DNA of 64,000 nt from CAVPXC01 sp963709505 (GTDB lineage Bacteria; Chloroflexota; Anaerolineae; JAAEKA01): positions 39,788 through 103,787 of the forward strand of contig CAVPXC010000016.1 in the NCBI GenBank assembly GCA_963709505.1. The letters are read 5' to 3'. The position numbers and the translations under genes are program-made. The notes under the pieces are model-generated. The model had not been told where the DNA came from, searched no databases, and saw nothing but the letters and a program-made list of their open reading frames with translations. Below, piece after piece: positions 43,868 through 51,492 of the stretch (position 1 is the first letter of the stretch; each line of letters opens with the position of its first letter).

Positions 43868-43920
43868 GAGCGCCCGGCAATCCCATCCCCAACTGGGATC
43901 TCATTGCCGGGCGCTCCTTT
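43868..43920 (+). terminator. Hairpin terminator after the sugar ABC operon
   Basis: GAGCGCCCGGCAAT (43868-43881) and ATTGCCGGGCGCTC (43903-43916), a perfect 14-bp stem, followed by CCTTTG. The short T-run makes it a moderate terminator. The remaining intergenic DNA (43776-43867, 43921-44083) shows nothing else. Confidence 0.75.
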
Positions 43921-44083
43921 GTAGCGCTACCTGATCACTACTCACAGTTCAGGTCTTCAAAAAGCTTAGCCTGTGCACCCGCTCAGCCCGTCTATGCCAC
44001 TGTGCCTTTGCTGACCGGTTGCCAGAGTACCTGATCACGGCGTTGACCGATGGATGCCTTCACCAATTTGCACTGCAAAGGTC

Positions 44084-44128
44084 TTGACATCGTCACGAAA
44101 CCATGCTATGGTACGGAATAATCATTCC
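44084..44128 (+). promoter_or_regulatory. Promoter and palindromic operator of a TetR-family gene
   Basis: TTGACA (44084-44089), 17-bp spacer, TATGGT (44107-44112), then GGAATAATCATTCC (44115-44128), a near-perfect dyad at the start point. A close copy, GGAATGAACATTCG, lies at 44744-44757 before the next gene, so the regulator probably controls both. Confidence 0.8.
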
Positions 44129-44144
44129 AAGAGCGCAGCGATTC

Positions 44145-44714
44145 ATGCCAGACCAGACCGACAAACGCGACAGCATACTCGAAACAACCTTGCGACTGAT
44201 CGTCGAGCGCGGTCGAGTCGACGCCTATGTCGCTGATCGCCAGCGAGGCGGCGGTCGGCATGGGCACGATTTATCACTATTTTGGCAGCAAGGAGGAACT
44301 GGTCAACGCGCTCTATCGCGAACTCGAAGATCGCGCGTGCATCGGGCGATGCTGGAGGCATATGAGGTCGGTGCTCCGTTACGCCAACGGTTTTTTCGTA
44401 TCTGGCGCAATCTCTTCCAGTTCTACCTGGCAAACCCGGAGTTGTTTCAGTTCCTGGACCAATACTCGCTGTCCCCGGTGATCACGCCGGAGTCCAAGGA
44501 AACGGGCATGAGGCTCTGGCAGGAGCCGATCAGGCTTTTCGAGGAGGGGCATGCCCAGCAAATCTTTAAGGATATGCCCATCCAGTTGCTGATGCTGATT
44601 GCCAACGCCCCCCTCGTGACCCTGGTACGCGGGCAGATTGAAGGCCGGGTTCAACTCGACGAGCAGAATATCGAGGCCACGATCGGCGCCTGTTGGGATG
44701 CTGTGAAACTGTAG
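44145..44714 (+). CDS. TetR-family regulator, two indels
   Basis: After correction about 189 residues: MPDQTDKRDSILETTLRLIV, then (frame 2) MSLIASEAAVGMGTIYHYFG and SKEELVNALYREL (DNA-binding helices), then (frame 1 again) VHRAMLEAYEVG and FQFYLANPELFQFLDQYSLS in the ligand-binding domain. One extra C near 44213 and two extra bases (CG) near 44335 explain both shifts. Without correction the open frame at 44145 lacks a helix-turn-helix. Operator dyads flank the gene on both sides, so autoregulation and control of the following SDR/VOC locus are likely. Confidence 0.8.
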   Translation: MPDQTDKRDSILETTLRLIVERGRVDAYVADRQRGGGRHGHDLSLFWQQGGTGQRALSRTRRSRVHRAMLEAYEVGAPLRQRFFRIWRNLFQFYLANPELFQFLDQYSLSPVITPESKETGMRLWQEPIRLFEEGHAQQIFKDMPIQLLMLIANAPLVTLVRGQIEGRVQLDEQNIEATIGACWDAVKL

Positions 44715-44743
44715 AGCGTTTTTCTTCTTTTTGGCTTCGAATT

Positions 44744-44757
44744 GGAATGAACATTCG
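44744..44757 (+). promoter_or_regulatory. Second TetR-type operator
   Basis: GGAATGAACATTCG matches the dyad before the TetR gene (GGAATAATCATTCC) at 11 of 14 positions. It lies 29 bp upstream of ATG 44786, over the presumed promoter of the SDR/VOC locus. Confidence 0.6.
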
Positions 44758-44785
44758 CTCTATCGAAAGGAGGTTATGGGACAGT

Positions 44786-45171
44786 ATGGTACAACAATCA
44801 AGCATGCAGAACCAGGTTTGCCTGGTCACCGGCGCCACGGCCGGCCTGGGCAAAGCCGTCGCCGTGCAGCTTGCGCAGCGCGGGGCGACCGTCGTGATCA
44901 TCGCCCGTACCCCGGCCAAGGGCGAGGCTGCTGTAGCCGAGATTAAGTCGCAGGCTGGCAACGCTGCAGTTAGCGCGCTGGTTGGAGATGTGTCCTCCAT
45001 GGCCGATGTTTCGATCAGGACCTGGACTTCTACTTTGAAATTCCCAACGGCCCCTGCCAGACCTTTGCTGATCCCAGTGGCAACCCGTTCGCACTGTTTG
45101 AGGATATCCGGTTGGGCGCCATGGAAGGCGCCTACGCCGATCCCACCAATCGTCACGCTGTTCGAGATTGA
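44786..45171 (+). pseudogene. SDR N-terminus fused to VOC C-terminus (deletion chimera)
   Basis: ATG 44786 (AAGGAGG at 44767-44773) opens a short-chain dehydrogenase: NQVCLVTGATAGLGKAVAVQ (TGxxxGxG cofactor loop), LAQRGATVVIIARTPAKGEA and SALVGDVSSMADV. At about 45008 the homology stops. In another frame a glyoxalase/VOC C-terminus follows: DQDLDFYFEIPNGPCQTFAD and PSGNPFALFEDIRLG, ending at a TGA at 45169-45171. The SDR lacks its YxxxK catalytic part, and the VOC protein lacks its first half. This reads as a deletion between two neighbouring genes, in the genome or in assembly. Confidence 0.75.
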
Positions 45172-45195
45172 AACGAAGGATTGAGGAGGTCTCTG

Positions 45196-46080
45196 ATGAA
45201 ACTTGGATTGCAGGTTGTTGCATTCAACTGGCCCGGCAGCCCGGCCAACACCGGTCGCACGTTGCTCGACATCGCCCGCACGGCCGACGAGGCCGGCTTT
45301 GCCAGCCTGTGGGTGATGGATCACTACTTCCAGATCGAGCCGGGCATTGGCAAGGCCAGCGACCCGATGCTGGAGGCCTACACGGCCCTCAGCTTCATGG
45401 CCGGTGTCACGCAGCGCATCCGGCTGGGTGCGATGGTCACCGGCGTAATCTACCGGCAGCCGGCCTTTTTGGTCAAACAGGTCAGCACGCTGGATGTGCT
45501 CTCCGGCGGCCGGGCCAATCTCGGCATCGGCGCGGCCTGGTACGAGCGGGAGGCCGTGGGGCTGGGTTTTCCATTTCCGCCGATGGCCGAGCGCTTTGAG
45601 CGCCTGGAGGAAACCTTGCAGATCGCCAAGCATCTGTGGTCGGGACAAACGGCGCCGTTCGAGGGCAAGCACTACCAGTTGCCTGAGCCGATCAACAGTC
45701 CGCAGCCGCTGTCACAGCCCCATCCTCCGATCCTGATCGGCGGCGGCGGCGAGAAGAAGACGCTGCGTATGGTGGCCCAGTATGGCGACGCCTGCAACCT
45801 GTTTGCCTTCGGCGGTCTTGACCAGCTTGGCCACAAGCTGGACGTGCTCAAAAGCCATTGCGACGCCGTGGGCCGGGATTACGCCGAAATCGAGCGCACG
45901 GCCCTCGGCATGGTGCGGTTCGGCCCCGGCGGTATGTCCCCGGCTGACCTGATCGACTTTTGTCGCGGCCTGGCCAGCCTCGGTTTTCAGCAGTACATCG
46001 TGAGCATCCCCAATGTGCACAAGATCGAGCCGCTGGAGTTGATCGGGCGCGAGGTGATTGACGAGATAGCTGGGTTGTAA
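45196..46080 (+). CDS. LLM-class F420-dependent oxidoreductase
   Basis: 294 residues of the luciferase-like monooxygenase fold, F420-dependent subfamily: MKLGLQVVAFNWPGSPANTG, EAGFASLWVMDHYFQIEPGI, GVTQRIRLGAMVTGVIYRQP, LVKQVSTLDVLSGGRANLGI and GAAWYEREAVGLGFPFPPMA. PPILIGGGGEKKTLRMVAQY binds the deazaflavin phosphate. Substrate unknown. ATG 45196 follows GGAGGTCTCTG. It directly follows the SDR/VOC chimera and shares its putative TetR-controlled transcript. Confidence 0.9.
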   Translation: MKLGLQVVAFNWPGSPANTGRTLLDIARTADEAGFASLWVMDHYFQIEPGIGKASDPMLEAYTALSFMAGVTQRIRLGAMVTGVIYRQPAFLVKQVSTLDVLSGGRANLGIGAAWYEREAVGLGFPFPPMAERFERLEETLQIAKHLWSGQTAPFEGKHYQLPEPINSPQPLSQPHPPILIGGGGEKKTLRMVAQYGDACNLFAFGGLDQLGHKLDVLKSHCDAVGRDYAEIERTALGMVRFGPGGMSPADLIDFCRGLASLGFQQYIVSIPNVHKIEPLELIGREVIDEIAGL

Positions 46081-46111
46081 GCGACCCAGCCTGGGGGGAG
46101 TTCCGGTCGCC

Positions 46112-46621
46112 TTAACGTGAGTTGGCGGAGTCCGCGGCGGTGCTGCGCTCCACCCAGTCGACCAAATCGAGCTGTTCCGGCCGTTCGGGGTAGGAGCCGG
46201 CCGCGTGCACCGTTTCGAGCGCCTCGGCGACCGGCACGCCGAAAACGACGAGCACGCAAGCGGCCAGCGTCCCTGTGCGGCCGATACCTGCGCCGCAGTG
46301 GGCGAGCACGTTCGTGCCTGCGCGCAGGCTGTCGACTATCTGCAAAATCAGCCGACGATACGCCTCGCGCTCCTTTGGCACGCCGTAGTCGACGATCGGA
46401 AACATCACCTGATGCCACGACGTGTCGCCGTTTCTCAGTGCGCGCGCATAGGCCGGCGCCTTAAACTCGATTTCGTCCAGCGGCACCAGGCAGATCACCT
46501 CCGTGATGCCGCGCATTTGGATCTCAGCCGCCGTTCGCTCGAACGGCTCGTAGCGGCCTGGCATGCTGTGGAGGAAGAGCTTGCCGGGGATGGAGGTGGG
46601 GAGGGGAACAAGACGTAGCAT
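46112..46621 (-). CDS. Dual-specificity/tyrosine phosphatase family protein
   Basis: 169 residues. The signature HCGAGIGRTGT places nucleophile Cys109 and phosphate-binding Arg115; Asp78 in PIVDYGVP is a plausible general acid. GKLFLHSMPGRYEPFERTAA and GITEVICLVPLDEIEFKAPA resemble the cyclin-dependent kinase inhibitor-3/DSP-like fold. No signal peptide, cytoplasmic. Substrate unknown. ATG 46621 follows AAAGGATACC. Lies downstream of the RAYT gene on the same strand. Confidence 0.85.
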   Translation of the reverse strand: MLRLVPLPTSIPGKLFLHSMPGRYEPFERTAAEIQMRGITEVICLVPLDEIEFKAPAYARALRNGDTSWHQVMFPIVDYGVPKEREAYRRLILQIVDSLRAGTNVLAHCGAGIGRTGTLAACVLVVFGVPVAEALETVHAAGSYPERPEQLDLVDWVERSTAADSANSR

Positions 46622-46658
46622 GGTATCCTTTAGACCCCTTCGAGTTCTGATTTGATAG

Positions 46659-47276
46659 CTAGAAATCATCCAGCACCAACGGCGCCAACACCTCATCTTG
46701 AATCAGCAGGACATGGGCTTCTTCGAACACCTGGCGGTTGGTGAACCAATTTAGCACGTCGTCTCGCTTCAATTGGGTTTGTCTTTCCGTGCGCAAGATA
46801 TCATACGACGAATGGGGCCATAGACGAAAATCCGCGACGAGGCCGTGCCGTTGCGGGTTCTGGTGGATATAGGTCACCAAATTGCGCAGATAGGTTTCTG
46901 TGGTAACTTCAATCCGGCCGAACGGATGCTGAAACAGGCTGCCTGTTCGGTCATAGGCCTTGTTCACGGACTTGGCGTACGAGTTGAGCAGGTTGCCGAT
47001 TTGTTGGCTAGGGTTCTTAGGCTGGAACGAGCCAGGAAGTTGGTTCAAGGTGAACCAACTCTCTTGTTCTTTGACGGTTCTGATGCGCATGAGTGTGTGA
47101 AAGTGGTTGCCCAGGAGGCAATACGCATAAGTATCGGCGATCGGCTCGACATAGTGCGCGTATCTCTGCAAGAAGAACGGATAATTGCGCTCTTCAAAAA
47201 AGACGGTGCAACGGTCGATTCCTCGGCTAAAGATGTGATAGTAGTTGCCGTACTCCAGCGGTACCGGTTTGGACAT
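46659..47276 (-). CDS. REP-associated tyrosine transposase (RAYT, Y1-type HUH)
   Basis: 205 residues. MSKPVPLEYGNYYHIFSRGI is the usual RAYT N-terminus. The HUH metal site is His58-Phe-His60 in CLLGNHFHTLMRIR. The nucleophile should be one of the tyrosines in LLNSYAKSVNKAYDRTGSLF. LVTYIHQNPQRHGLVADFRL and WPHSSYDILRTERQTQLKRD complete the family pattern. RAYTs are single-copy, domesticated IS200/IS605 relatives that process REP hairpins. A seven-copy array of 16-bp palindromic units lies 144 bp upstream. ATG 47276 follows GGGAGGTTCGTT; further open codons upstream overlap a hairpin. Confidence 0.9.
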   Translation of the reverse strand: MSKPVPLEYGNYYHIFSRGIDRCTVFFEERNYPFFLQRYAHYVEPIADTYAYCLLGNHFHTLMRIRTVKEQESWFTLNQLPGSFQPKNPSQQIGNLLNSYAKSVNKAYDRTGSLFQHPFGRIEVTTETYLRNLVTYIHQNPQRHGLVADFRLWPHSSYDILRTERQTQLKRDDVLNWFTNRQVFEEAHVLLIQDEVLAPLVLDDF

Positions 47277-47306
47277 AACGAACCTCCCTCTTGAAAATCC
47301 CTCCAG

Positions 47307-47335
47307 TTCCTCAGGCCTTCCCAAGACCTGAGGAA
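47307..47335. repeat. 9-bp perfect hairpin upstream of the RAYT gene
   Basis: TTCCTCAGG (47307-47315) and CCTGAGGAA (47327-47335). Placed 30 bp before the RAYT start codon; may be part of its promoter or a recognition site. Confidence 0.6.
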
Positions 47336-47419
47336 TTTTATTGTAATGCAGATTGCCCTGGATGACAAACGGGCGATGCGCGGTCTTGACGGCACTGACC
47401 ATGTAACTATACTTCGTCT

Positions 47420-47531
47420 AAACCCTTCGGGTGTTAAACCCTTCGGGCGTTAAACCCTTCGGGTGTTAAACCCTTCGGGTGTTAGACCCTTCGGGTGTTA
47501 AACCCTAAGGGTGTTAGACCCCTAGGGTCTA
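47420..47531. repeat. Seven-copy array of 16-bp REP-like units
   Basis: Head-to-tail AAACCCTTCGGGTGTT units at 47420, 47436, 47452, 47468, 47484, 47500 and 47516. Each carries the palindrome ACCCTTCGGGT (or CCCTAAGGG/CCCTAGGG in the last two). No spacers, so not CRISPR. The array sits between the divergent RAYT and rlmN genes; three inverted units lie at 32886-32933. Confidence 0.95.
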
Positions 47532-47544
47532 GAGGTTAACTACC

Positions 47545-48699
47545 GTGATACTCCAAGCTCCTCACCCTATCCGCCTCCTCGACCTCACCCGCGACGAGCT
47601 GATCGCCCAGCTTGCCGCCTGGGACCAGCCGGCCTACCGCGCCGGCCAGCTACGGCAGTGGCTCTACAAGCAGGTCGCAGCCGATCCAGCCGAGATGACC
47701 AACCTGCCGGCCGCCCTGCGCACACGCCTGGCCGGCGAAAGCCAGATCGAGCTGCTTTCACCGGTAGCAGAGACCGTCTCGCGCGATGGCCAAACTACCA
47801 AAACCCTCTTTCGCCTCCACGATGGCCAGCTGATCGAAACCGTGCTCATGCGCTACAACTGGCGCAATACGGTGTGCATCAGCAGCCAGGCCGGCTGCGC
47901 GATGGGCTGCACCTTCTGCGCTACCGCAAAGATGGGCTTGCAGCGCAATCTGACGCCGGGCGAGATCGTGGCGCAGGTGCTGTATTTCGAGCGGTGGTTG
48001 AGGGGAAAGGTGGCAGGTGGCACAAGCCGGACGTCAAGCACCGGAAAACCTGAGACAGTGAACATAGAGAAAGAGCAAGAGTCGCAACGGGTCAGCAATA
48101 TCGTGGTGATGGGCATGGGCGAGCCGTTGGCTAACTATACGAATCTTTGGAAAGCGCTGCATACTCTCGTGGACGCCGATGCTTTCGGCCTGGGAGCCAG
48201 GCACATCACGGTGAGCACGGTCGGATTGGTGCCGGCGATCGACCACTTCGCCGAGGAAGCGCTGCAAGTCAACCTGGCCATCAGCCTGCATGCGCCCGAC
48301 GACGCGCTCCGAGCGACGCTCGTGCCGATCACCCAGCGCTACCCCGTTGCCGAGCTGATCGCTGCCAGCCATCGCTACGTAGCGCGCACTCATCGCCGTA
48401 TCAGCTTCGAGTATGCGATGATGGCAGGCATCAACGACAGCCTGGCGTTAGCCGAGGAACTGGCCGGGCTGCTTCAGGGCCTGTTGTGTCATGTCAACCT
48501 GATTCCCCTTAACCCGGTCTTGGGCTCGCCCTACCAACCTTCCCGTCGGGAGGACGTAGATGCCTTTGTAGAGACCCTTCGCAGCCGGGGCGTCCCTACT
48601 ACACTGCGGGTACGTCGCGGCATCGATATCGACGCCGGCTGTGGCCAACTGCGCGCGCGCGTCGTCGGATCAACCGCTCCCCAGCAGGGACTTGTGTAA
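47545..48699 (+). CDS. rlmN: 23S rRNA (adenine2503-C2)-methyltransferase
   Basis: 384 residues; radical-SAM enzyme that methylates A2503 of 23S rRNA and some tRNAs at A37. The cluster-binding motif C-x3-C-x2-C is in GCAMGCTFCATAKMGLQRN (about residue 118). VVMGMGEPLANYTNLWKAL, HITVSTVGLVPAIDHFAEEA, INDSLALAEELAGLL and the C-terminal methyl-carrying Cys in AGCGQLRA are visible. About 28 extra residues (LRGKVAGGTSRTSSTGKPET and what follows) are inserted between LYFERW and SNIVVMGMGEPL, where the family normally has a short link. GTG 47545 starts 14 bp after the REP array. Confidence 0.93.
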   Translation: MILQAPHPIRLLDLTRDELIAQLAAWDQPAYRAGQLRQWLYKQVAADPAEMTNLPAALRTRLAGESQIELLSPVAETVSRDGQTTKTLFRLHDGQLIETVLMRYNWRNTVCISSQAGCAMGCTFCATAKMGLQRNLTPGEIVAQVLYFERWLRGKVAGGTSRTSSTGKPETVNIEKEQESQRVSNIVVMGMGEPLANYTNLWKALHTLVDADAFGLGARHITVSTVGLVPAIDHFAEEALQVNLAISLHAPDDALRATLVPITQRYPVAELIAASHRYVARTHRRISFEYAMMAGINDSLALAEELAGLLQGLLCHVNLIPLNPVLGSPYQPSRREDVDAFVETLRSRGVPTTLRVRRGIDIDAGCGQLRARVVGSTAPQQGLV

Positions 48700-48790
48700 T
48701 TGGTGGCTAGACTCCCCCGGTAGTTGACAATAAAACCTTGTCAAAAGAAGGGATCGACAGTACAATAGGCGGGGTCAAAAAGCCAGGAAA

Positions 48791-48824
48791 AGATTGGACC
48801 TTTCTTCCGAGAAAGGTCCAATCT
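48791..48824. terminator. 15-bp perfect hairpin (GGACCTTTCTTCCGAGA family)
   Basis: Arms 48791-48805 and 48810-48824 around TCCG. It lies 91 bp after the rlmN stop and converges on the rpmB terminator. The same GGACCTTTCTTCCGAGA core forms the terminator at 62824-62865. No strong T-run here. Confidence 0.6.
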
Positions 48825-48840
48825 AGAGGTGCTAAAATGC

Positions 48841-48867
48841 AAGAGCCGATAGCTCTTGGCTATCGGC
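48841..48867 (-). terminator. Terminator-like hairpin after rpmB
   Basis: GCCGATAGC (48845-48853) and GCTATCGGC (48859-48867). On the minus strand the stem is followed by TCTTGCATTTTAG. It starts 6 bp after the rpmB stop. Confidence 0.65.
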
Positions 48868-48872
48868 CCTCA

Positions 48873-49055
48873 CTAGCGGGTCTTGCTCATGGTCTTGATG
48901 CAACTGGTGCATACAGCCATGCTGCGAGACTTGCCATCTACGGTGACCGTGGTCTTCTGAATGTTCGGGTTCCAGCGACGCTTGGTATGGCGCATGGAGT
49001 GGCTCACATTGTTACCGAACTGCGGTCCACGGCCGCAAACTTGACATTTTGCCAT
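48873..49055 (-). CDS. rpmB: 50S ribosomal protein L28
   Basis: 60 residues: MAKCQVCGRGPQFGNNVSHS, MRHTKRRWNPNIQKTTVTVD and CTSCIKTMSKTR. Two Cys pairs (C-x2-C) make it a zinc-binding type L28. Normal length. ATG 49055 is preceded by AGAGGTG. Divergently transcribed from the Asp23 gene; the 210-bp gap holds both promoters. The same divergent arrangement with Asp23-DAK genes is common in Gram-positive bacteria. Confidence 0.95.
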   Translation of the reverse strand: MAKCQVCGRGPQFGNNVSHSMRHTKRRWNPNIQKTTVTVDGKSRSMAVCTSCIKTMSKTR

Positions 49056-49265
49056 CTTAAACAACACCTCTCTGCGCAAATGAAAGCCCCGGGGCACAAC
49101 ACCACGGGGCAATTTCCCGGCTTGACCGGTGAAATCATACCATAGCTGTTTCGGTTGTGCAAACTTGGCCCAAAGAGATACACCGGGTCTCTCCTCCGGC
49201 CAATAAGTGATCGATTGAAGTCCTCCGGTTCTTGACTGTGCAACTCTGCACGTGGATACCGTACG

Positions 49266-49643
49266 ATGTCTGTGCGTGATGATAAACTGGGTCGTGTCAA
49301 AGTGTCGCCTGCGGCGATAGCCGCTTTGGTGACCGAAGCGGTCAAAGAGTGCTACGGCGTGGTGGGCATAAGCAGCCGCAGCCGGCTGGACGACCTGGCC
49401 GGCTCTCTTCACCGCAGCGCTCGCCGCGGGGTGGACATCAGCGAAGACGACAACGGCGTGATCGTCGATGTCTACGTCATCGTGGAGTACGGCACCCGTA
49501 TCAGTGAGGTCGCCGCAAGCGTGATGCGCCGCGTTCACTTCTCGTTGACCAAAACCGCCGGCATTCCCGTCCAGGCTGTCAACGTGCACGTTCAGGGCCT
49601 ACGTGTCAGCGATAGCCAAAACGACGGGACCAAAGGACTGTGA
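49266..49643 (+). CDS. Asp23/Gls24-family protein
   Basis: 125 residues. GRVKVSPAAIAALVTEAVKE, GVVGISSR, GVIVDVYVIVEYGTRISEVA and VRRVHFSLT-type segments ending AGIPVQAVNVHVQGLRV define the family. In Firmicutes Asp23 proteins link to membrane stress, and those next to DAK/FakA genes are almost universal. It precedes fakA with 99 bp containing palindromic repeats. A second paralogue lies at 59220-59588. Confidence 0.9.
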   Translation: MSVRDDKLGRVKVSPAAIAALVTEAVKECYGVVGISSRSRLDDLAGSLHRSARRGVDISEDDNGVIVDVYVIVEYGTRISEVAASVMRRVHFSLTKTAGIPVQAVNVHVQGLRVSDSQNDGTKGL

Positions 49644-49655
49644 ATGACTGGCACT

Positions 49656-49734
49656 AGATCGGTCCGGTCGCCGAAGACCGGACCGATCTGGAGATCAATG
49701 GGGATCGGTCCGGTCCCTGAAGACCGGACCGATC
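49656..49734. repeat. Two tandem ATCGGTCCGGTC hairpins before fakA
   Basis: Stem 1: 49656-49669 with 49676-49689 (AGATCGGTCCGGTC, 14 bp). Stem 2: 49703-49715 with 49722-49734. Same family as 26109-26180. They sit between the Asp23 stop and the fakA start, so they would fold in the operon mRNA. Confidence 0.9.
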
Positions 49735-49742
49735 TGGAAATC

Positions 49743-51434
49743 ATGAGAGAAAGCGTGAACCCGGACAGCGACCTCAACGGCCACAAGTTCAAGGCCATGC
49801 TTCTGGCCGGTTATACCTGGCTGGAGCGCCACAAGGAAATCGTCAACCAGCTCAACGTCTTCCCTGTGCCGGATGGCGACACCGGTACGAACATGACTCT
49901 GACGATGCGGGCGGCTTGGCGGGAGATCGACCACAGCGACGATGCCGACGTCGGCCGAATCGCGCAGGCTGTAGCTCAGGGTGCGCTGATGGGCGCGCGC
50001 GGCAACTCAGGCGTCATCCTCTCGCAGATCCTGCGCGGCATGGCCCACGCTTTCCGCAATAAACCCACCATTACGGCGCATGACCTGGCCAGCGGTCTGC
50101 GCCAGGGTTCGGACACGGCCTACAAAGGCGTGGTCAAGCCAGTCGAAGGCACGATTTTGACAGTGATCCGCGAGGCCGCCGACGCGGCCCAAAAGGCCGA
50201 AGCCGTTGATAACGACATCGACTTTGTGCTTACCCATGTCGTACAGGCTGCAGGCGAGGCAGTCGAGCGTACTCCCACCCTCTTGCCGGTGCTGGCCAAA
50301 GCCGGCGTTGTGGACTCGGGCGGCAAAGGGATGTTCTACATCCTGGAAGGGTTGCTGCGTGGCCTGCGCAACGAGACAGTAGAGCTGCCAGCCGCGCTGA
50401 CGGAGTCCCAGTCGGCCGAAAAAGAAGCGACGCTGGATCCGTACAACCTGCCGCTCATCCGTTTTGGCTTCGACGTTCAGTACCTCATCTGGGGCGCTGC
50501 CCTCGATGTGGCTGCTATCCGCCAGTGGATGATCGAACATGGCGACTTTGCGCTGGTAGAGGGTAGCTCCACCCTGGTCAAGGTCCACGTACATGTCTTC
50601 GATCCCAGCGCGCCCCTGGCCTACGGCGTCCAACAAGGCTTCATCACCGACGTGGTGGTGGAAAACATGGATGCCATGGCCGCTGCCGGTCTGGCGCCCG
50701 ATAGTGTTAAAGACGCGCTGAGCACGGCGCCGAGCATCACTCAGGTCTATGCCGAAAGCGCCGAAGGCATTGGCGTGGTCGCCGTGGTGCCTGGGCTCGG
50801 CTTACGCGAGGTCTTCGAGAGCTTAGGAGTGGGCGCAGTGGTGTCAGGCGGCCAAACGATGAACCCCAGCGCCCAGGAGCTGCTGCACGCCGTCGAAGCG
50901 CTTCCGACCGATGAAGTCATCTTGTTGCCCAACAACAGTAACATCATTCTGACCGCCCAGCAGACCAAGCAAATCGCAGCCGAGCGCCTGCCGCACAAAC
51001 AGGTCGAGGTCGTGCCGAGCCGCACCGTGCCCCAAGGGATCAGCGCCCTGCTGGCCTTCAACATGCAGGCCAGTCTGGCGGAGAATGCTTCGACCATGGC
51101 CAGTGCCCTCGCAAACTCCGACACGGGCGAGGTCACCATTGCCGTGCGTGATGCTCACATCGACGGCGTCGACGTTCGAACCGGCGATGTCATCGGCCTG
51201 CTGAATGACACCCTGACCACCAAAGGCGACACGCCCGAAGAGGTCGTGTTCAACCTCCTGGCGCAGATGGACGCAGACCAGGCTGAGGTCATCACGGTCT
51301 ATTACGGCGACCAGGTTGACGAGGCCACCGCCGAAGCCCTGAGCACCGATATCCTTGAGCGCTACGGCAGTCAAGAACTCGAGGTCATCTCAGGCGGCCA
51401 ACCGCACTACCACTACATCATCTCAACCGAATGA
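49743..51434 (+). CDS. fakA: DAK2/DegV-linked fatty acid kinase catalytic subunit (FakA-like)
   Basis: 563 residues. The N-terminal DAK2 kinase domain has KEIVNQLNVFPVPDGDTGTN (nucleotide and Mg binding, about residues 29-50) and MGARGNSGVILSQILRGMAH. A middle FakA domain follows (VDSGGKGMFYILEGLLRG, FGFDVQYLIWG), then a C-terminal domain with ILLPNNSNIILTAQQTKQIA and VVPSRTVPQGISALLAFN. FakA phosphorylates fatty acids bound by a DegV-type FakB, and the next gene is degV. ATG 49743 is chosen because upstream codons are the hairpin repeats; GTG 49755 is an alternative. Confidence 0.9.
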   Translation: MRESVNPDSDLNGHKFKAMLLAGYTWLERHKEIVNQLNVFPVPDGDTGTNMTLTMRAAWREIDHSDDADVGRIAQAVAQGALMGARGNSGVILSQILRGMAHAFRNKPTITAHDLASGLRQGSDTAYKGVVKPVEGTILTVIREAADAAQKAEAVDNDIDFVLTHVVQAAGEAVERTPTLLPVLAKAGVVDSGGKGMFYILEGLLRGLRNETVELPAALTESQSAEKEATLDPYNLPLIRFGFDVQYLIWGAALDVAAIRQWMIEHGDFALVEGSSTLVKVHVHVFDPSAPLAYGVQQGFITDVVVENMDAMAAAGLAPDSVKDALSTAPSITQVYAESAEGIGVVAVVPGLGLREVFESLGVGAVVSGGQTMNPSAQELLHAVEALPTDEVILLPNNSNIILTAQQTKQIAAERLPHKQVEVVPSRTVPQGISALLAFNMQASLAENASTMASALANSDTGEVTIAVRDAHIDGVDVRTGDVIGLLNDTLTTKGDTPEEVVFNLLAQMDADQAEVITVYYGDQVDEATAEALSTDILERYGSQELEVISGGQPHYHYIISTE

Positions 51435-51492
51435 CACCTTGACACCTTGACACCTTGACACTCTGACCAAACCATTCCACGAGGAGACCATC

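Noticed and set aside
47420..47531. Possible CRISPR array
   Set aside because: Units are contiguous 16-mers without spacers, and no cas gene is present; fits REP units next to a RAYT.
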